From the NCBI GenBank assembly GCA_003503355.1, contig DOCS01000008.1, forward strand, positions 1,634 to 10,314: a DNA stretch of 8,681 nt. Direction: 5' to 3'. Of the stretch, positions 5,048-8,681 are shown piece by piece (the first letter of the stretch is position 1; each line of letters begins with the position of its first letter). The position numbers and the translations under genes were made by a program. The notes beneath the pieces are model-generated. The model was not told the origin of the DNA. It worked only from the letters and a program-made list of their open reading frames with translations, and searched no databases. This DNA is from Opitutia bacterium. GTDB lineage: Bacteria > Verrucomicrobiota > Verrucomicrobiia > Opitutales > Coraliomargaritaceae.

Positions 5048-7156
5048 ATGGCGATACAACTTCAGGAATTTGCACAACAGGTATTGTTTGGCACGACCAT
5101 GGAAGCGAAGCTGAGCTTCCCGCGGGAGGCGATTATCGACACCAAGCCGGGCCCCGCGATCCGCACCCCGCGCACGCTGGCGCGACCACCGCATCTGGCT
5201 TTGCGCGTGGACGGAGTGCGCGCGAAATACCCGAGCGAAGTCAAGTTGGTGGACGAGCGGGAACGCGGCCGGCTGCTACATTTTTTTGCAAATCATGAAC
5301 TCTTAGCTACTGAGTTGATGGCATTAGTGCTACTCAAGTTCCCCGACGCGCCGGCCAGCTTTCGACGCGGGGTTCTAGAAACGCTCAAGGAAGAGCAAAT
5401 TCATACGCAGCTATACATGCACCGCATGCAGCAATGCGGGGTCGATTTTGGCGAACTGCCCGTGAGTGATTATTTCTGGAAGAGCGTATCGTCGATGGAG
5501 GACCCGCTCGATTATGTGACGCGCCTGTCGCTGACCTTTGAACAAGCCAATTTGGATTATTCGCGCGAATACGCCAAGATCTTTGCTCAAGTCGGTGACG
5601 GCGCGACCGCTCACATTCTGGATAAGATCTATCATGATGAAATTGAGCATGTCGGGTTTGGGCTCAAATGGTTCCGACGCTGGAAGGCTTCCGGCAAAAC
5701 CGACTGGGAAGCCTTCAGCGAGCGGCTGGTGTTTCCACTTTCGCCAGCACGCGCCAAGGGCAGCCATTTTAACAACGCAGGGCGCACGGCGGCGGGGCTG
5801 GAGACGAGTTTCATCAACGATCTGGAACTGTTTCAGCAGTCGCGCGGGCGCACGCCTTCAGTACTATGGTTCAACCCAGACGCAGAGGCCTTTGCCGCAC
5901 GCAATTCAAGCGAAGACTTAAGCTCGGGTGGCTCCGTGTTGCAAACCGATCTCGCTTACCTTCCCGCGTATTTATCGCGTCAGGATGATATAATCCTGCT
6001 ACCACAAGCGCCTTCGGCGGATTTCTTACGGCAGCTGCAGCGCGCGGGCTTTCATCTGCCGGAGCGCTGCATTGTGGATAAAGACGCTTTGGAAGCGCCA
6101 CGGATCGAGCGTAAGCTCGGCGAACTGCGCCCGTGGGCCTGGACGCCTGACAGCGTCGCCTTTTTCGGCAACAACCTAGACGCCTGTACGCGACCATTGA
6201 GCGCGCAAAGCCTGTGGAATCCGCAGTTACGCGATGTGTACTCGAAAACATGGAGCGCGGATTGGGGCGCACAACTGGCCGCCGAACCGCTGCAAGCGGA
6301 CTGGCTGGCACCGCCCGAAGTCTACGGCCAAGCCGTCGAAACAATGGATGCCCTGATCCAGCGACGCGCCGAGTTGGCCGCGCGGGGCTACCGCAATGTG
6401 GTCTGCAAGGCGCCGTTTGGCACAGCCGCACAGGGCAACCGTTGCTTGCTAGACGGCGAGCAGGTCTCCCCCACTCTACAGACTTGGTTACAACAGGTCT
6501 GGGACAGCCAGGGCGCGGTGTTGATCGAGCCGTGGTTGGAGCGGGTGTACGACTTTTCGGTGCAATGCGAACAGCGCGACGAGGGCTTGAAAGTGGTGGC
6601 GTTTACCCAACTGCTCAACAACGCGCGCGGTCAATTCAAAGGCATCCTCTGCAACGGATTTTGCAAGGGCGTGGCTGCGGAGGTCGTGCGCTTTTTAATG
6701 GAACGCATCGACGGCCGTCCGCGGGTCTACCACTTGTATGAAAGCGCCGTAGCGCCGCGGCTGGCAGCGTCGCTGCAACCGCTGAGATTCCGTGGGCCGC
6801 TGGGCATCGATGCCTTCATCTATCGAGATGCGGCTGGCACCCTGCGCCTCAAAACCGTGGTCGAAATCAACCCACGCTATACGATGGGACGCGTGGGACA
6901 TGAGCTCGGACTGCACACCGCGGCGCGTTCGGTGGGCTGTCTGCAAATCCTGACGCGCTCACAGCTACGCAAGACGCAGGCTGCGAACTTTATCGACTAT
7001 TGTGAAAGGCTGCAACAGGCGCACCCGCTGCGACTCAATGCCGACGCCAAACCGCGCATCTGTGCCGGTTCGTTGCCACTGACCGATCCCCGCAGCGCGA
7101 AGCAATTCTTGGCCCTCTACCATGTGCGTGACAGCGTCGGCGAACTGCCGATTTGA
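5048..7156 (+). CDS. DUF455 ferritin-like domain fused to an ATP-grasp ligase domain
   Basis: This gene encodes 702 residues in two modules. Residues 1-250 are a DUF455-type ferritin-like helical bundle, related to MiaE-like di-iron oxygenases. The start EFAQQVLFGTTMEAKL is typical of that family. Candidate iron ligands are E84/E89, E116 with H119 (ExxH), E165, and E198 with H201 (ExxH), so the di-iron site looks intact. Residues about 268-400 look like a pre-ATP-grasp Rossmann-like domain (VLWFNPDAE, then RPWAWTPDS, 361-369). Residues about 400-635 carry ATP-grasp hallmarks: K454 in VVCKAPFGTAAQGN, E494 in LIEPWLERVYDFSV, and the metal-binding end VVEINPRYTMGR with E607 and N609. ATP-grasp enzymes form amide or similar bonds through acyl-phosphate. 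One polypeptide might thus oxidise and ligate a shared substrate, which is inference. An in-frame TGA at 5039 fixes the start region; no Shine-Dalgarno is present. The gene converges on the Hsp70 gene. Confidence 0.83.
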   Translation: MAIQLQEFAQQVLFGTTMEAKLSFPREAIIDTKPGPAIRTPRTLARPPHLALRVDGVRAKYPSEVKLVDERERGRLLHFFANHELLATELMALVLLKFPDAPASFRRGVLETLKEEQIHTQLYMHRMQQCGVDFGELPVSDYFWKSVSSMEDPLDYVTRLSLTFEQANLDYSREYAKIFAQVGDGATAHILDKIYHDEIEHVGFGLKWFRRWKASGKTDWEAFSERLVFPLSPARAKGSHFNNAGRTAAGLETSFINDLELFQQSRGRTPSVLWFNPDAEAFAARNSSEDLSSGGSVLQTDLAYLPAYLSRQDDIILLPQAPSADFLRQLQRAGFHLPERCIVDKDALEAPRIERKLGELRPWAWTPDSVAFFGNNLDACTRPLSAQSLWNPQLRDVYSKTWSADWGAQLAAEPLQADWLAPPEVYGQAVETMDALIQRRAELAARGYRNVVCKAPFGTAAQGNRCLLDGEQVSPTLQTWLQQVWDSQGAVLIEPWLERVYDFSVQCEQRDEGLKVVAFTQLLNNARGQFKGILCNGFCKGVAAEVVRFLMERIDGRPRVYHLYESAVAPRLAASLQPLRFRGPLGIDAFIYRDAAGTLRLKTVVEINPRYTMGRVGHELGLHTAARSVGCLQILTRSQLRKTQAANFIDYCERLQQAHPLRLNADAKPRICAGSLPLTDPRSAKQFLALYHVRDSVGELPI

Positions 7157-7220
7157 TCCGATCAAAAAGCACCATCGGCTGACGGGGCGACAGCGCTTGC
7201 AACTAAGAGCGACGGTCGGT

Positions 7221-8681
7221 TTATACCAACATCAAGCCCTGTGGCAGGGCCTCCCCGTATTGGCTTTGCAACTCCGCACGGGCCACGGGGGTGTACTGTT
7301 TGAGCGGCTCTAAATCGTCCGCACACAAGCCAAGTTCCAACGCGCGGCGATGGAAGCGTTCGCGTACCTCGGCTGAAAAGTCGTGCTCCTTTGCGCCACT
7401 GATGCGTGCACTTTGCAGAATAAAATTTAGTAACAGTTTTGGGGGTACCGGCAATGAATCGAGACGGAGAACCACCTCCAACAGCGCTTGTGTGAACGTC
7501 GGGGCCAACACCCATTCCTGCCTTCGACTCAAGGGCGTCCGCGCACAGACGCGTCCGGCGCACCAAAGATAGCTCTCGATTGCCCAACGCGGCGCTTGCT
7601 GCAGCGCATCGCACAAATAATCTAACAGCTTGCGTTTGCGCTCCACTGACACGCCTTCCAACGCGGCAAGCATCTTCAATGGCTCGAGCCCACGCTTGCT
7701 ACCGGATAAGGCCAGCGCTTCATTTTCATCAAACAGCCGCTCCTGTAATTCGACGTTCAGTCCGCGTGCGACTCGACGCCAAAAAACAGCCCGTTGCTCG
7801 CGAACCGACTTTGAACCGGGATGGCACAAGCCTAGGTCCAGCAACACTTCCAATTGGCGTACCCGGAACTCATCCAACGGCGCGCCACACCCCGGCCTCA
7901 GGCAATAACCTGCCGCCATCCACCACGCGGTTTCATACGCTTCTGAATGACTGCGACGTGACACCTGGCCGATGAGACAATCAAAACCTTTACGTAACAG
8001 CGGCAACGACCATTGGCCGCGTTTTTCCCCCGTCTGCTCCTCGAGGTCTTTCAAAATTCGTTCTGAGAAAAAGCCTTCCAGCGCTTCAGTAAAGATCAGG
8101 CGCTTCTGCGCGATTTCAATCGACTCCTGAGGATCGGCTACCAATTGATTTTCGGAGCCCAGCACTTGTCGCAGATCAAAGGCTAAATCCCATTGATGCC
8201 TCTCGCGACCTTTCTGTTTTTCAGTAGCCACGCACTGCAGATCAACCAGGCCTAATTCGTTCAATTGTGAATGCAGAATCACTTCCGCGGTTAAGTCCGA
8301 CTGTTCAAGGTGAACCGATTCTCCCGTCAAGGCCAGGGTCTGCAGCGGCGGCATCGCGCGAAAATCTTCGGGGCGCCATTTCACGATTTGCCCCTGGCGG
8401 ATACGATTACTGTCGGGGCCGGTGAAAGGTTGAAATTGCACCGGGCGATTCAAGCGCAGAGCAAAGGTTGGCTTTTTGATGACGAACTTGTCAGCTGGTG
8501 TTGCCCCCTTCGGCAAGACACAGAGCAGGTGGCGCTCAGCCGTGCGTTCGCTGGCCTGCACCTCGACCAAGAGCGGACGAGCCGCGCCGGCCTGAATCAT
8601 GGTGTCGGCGCGTTGCTTGAGTCGCCGCCCATAATGCGCCGCTCCACGTGCGACTGCGAGATATGGATTGTCCGCCGAAAA
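7221..8681 (-). CDS. Hsp70-family protein with DUF3731-type C-terminus (5' end outside window)
   Basis: 486 residues are visible and the frame stays open to the window edge. Although an ATG exists at 8600, the 27 codons before it encode the end of an Hsp70 ATPase domain (DNPYLAVARGAAHYG), so that ATG is internal and the gene starts beyond 8681. The segment after it (to about residue 160) is a beta-rich stretch in the position of the Hsp70 substrate-binding domain, including LHSQLNELGLVDLQC. The C-terminal region is the helical tail typical of the DUF3731 Hsp70-like group: AYETAWWMAAGYCLRPGCG (248-266), PLDEFRVRQLE (268-278) and FWRRVARGLN (300-309). Full-length members are about 900 residues. 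They are DnaK relatives whose clients and partners are poorly known. No J-protein or GrpE gene is in view. The stop lies 64 bases from that of the converging DUF455 gene. Confidence 0.88.
   Translation of the reverse strand, partial: FSADNPYLAVARGAAHYGRRLKQRADTMIQAGAARPLLVEVQASERTAERHLLCVLPKGATPADKFVIKKPTFALRLNRPVQFQPFTGPDSNRIRQGQIVKWRPEDFRAMPPLQTLALTGESVHLEQSDLTAEVILHSQLNELGLVDLQCVATEKQKGRERHQWDLAFDLRQVLGSENQLVADPQESIEIAQKRLIFTEALEGFFSERILKDLEEQTGEKRGQWSLPLLRKGFDCLIGQVSRRSHSEAYETAWWMAAGYCLRPGCGAPLDEFRVRQLEVLLDLGLCHPGSKSVREQRAVFWRRVARGLNVELQERLFDENEALALSGSKRGLEPLKMLAALEGVSVERKRKLLDYLCDALQQAPRWAIESYLWCAGRVCARTPLSRRQEWVLAPTFTQALLEVVLRLDSLPVPPKLLLNFILQSARISGAKEHDFSAEVRERFHRRALELGLCADDLEPLKQYTPVARAELQSQYGEALPQGLMLV

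Noticed and set aside
5871..6431. Long minus-strand ORF of 186 residues inside the DUF455/ATP-grasp gene
   Set aside because: It is an Arg/Pro-rich antisense shadow of a GC-rich coding region with no domain.
7236..7250. GCCCTG-TGG-CAGGGC hairpin as a terminator between the converging genes
   Set aside because: It lies inside the last codons of the Hsp70 gene, has only a 6-bp stem with a 3-base loop, and lacks a T-run on either strand.

Overview
This 8.7 kb window looks like ordinary chromosomal DNA of a Gram-negative bacterium, and no mobile element, CRISPR array, tRNA or rRNA was seen. Most genes are moderately GC-rich, but a block of small secreted EF-hand genes is visibly AT-richer. Few genes have a recognisable Shine-Dalgarno sequence. 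Gene content (tandem secreted EF-hand mini-proteins, a DUF3731-type Hsp70, a DUF455/ATP-grasp fusion) would fit a marine Verrucomicrobiota such as the Puniceicoccaceae. That placement is a guess from gene style, not a sequence match.

Layout. Bases 3-638 (+) are the 3' end of sbcC, the nuclease-associated SMC-like ATPase. It is followed by an 11-bp hairpin and by a long imperfect inverted repeat (768-845) that probably terminates the opposing transcript. Bases 917-1998 (-) hold three tandem paralogues of about 100 residues, each a signal peptide plus two EF-hand loops, in the transcription order 1998, 1611, 1222. They share a 5' leader that has a C-run where a Shine-Dalgarno would be expected. 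Bases 2146-2544 (-) encode a four-helix membrane protein. Diverging from it, 2750-3202 (+) encodes a DUF2062 membrane protein. This converges on a small hypothetical ORF (3211-3441, -), and both stop codons lie inside one 22-bp perfect palindrome.

Bases 3667-4920 (+) encode an FAD-dependent amine-oxidase-like oxidoreductase. After 127 bases comes a 702-residue protein (5048-7156, +) that joins a DUF455 ferritin-like di-iron domain to a pre-ATP-grasp/ATP-grasp ligase module. The last gene (7221-8681, -) converges on it and is the C-terminal part of an Hsp70-family protein with a DUF3731-type tail, open at the window edge.

The two most interesting items are the oxidoreductase plus di-iron/ATP-grasp pair, which reads like an uncharacterised small-molecule or peptide tailoring step, and the EF-hand triplet, which shows signs of duplication and of mosaic relationships between copies. 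Neither can be assigned a substrate or a role from sequence alone.
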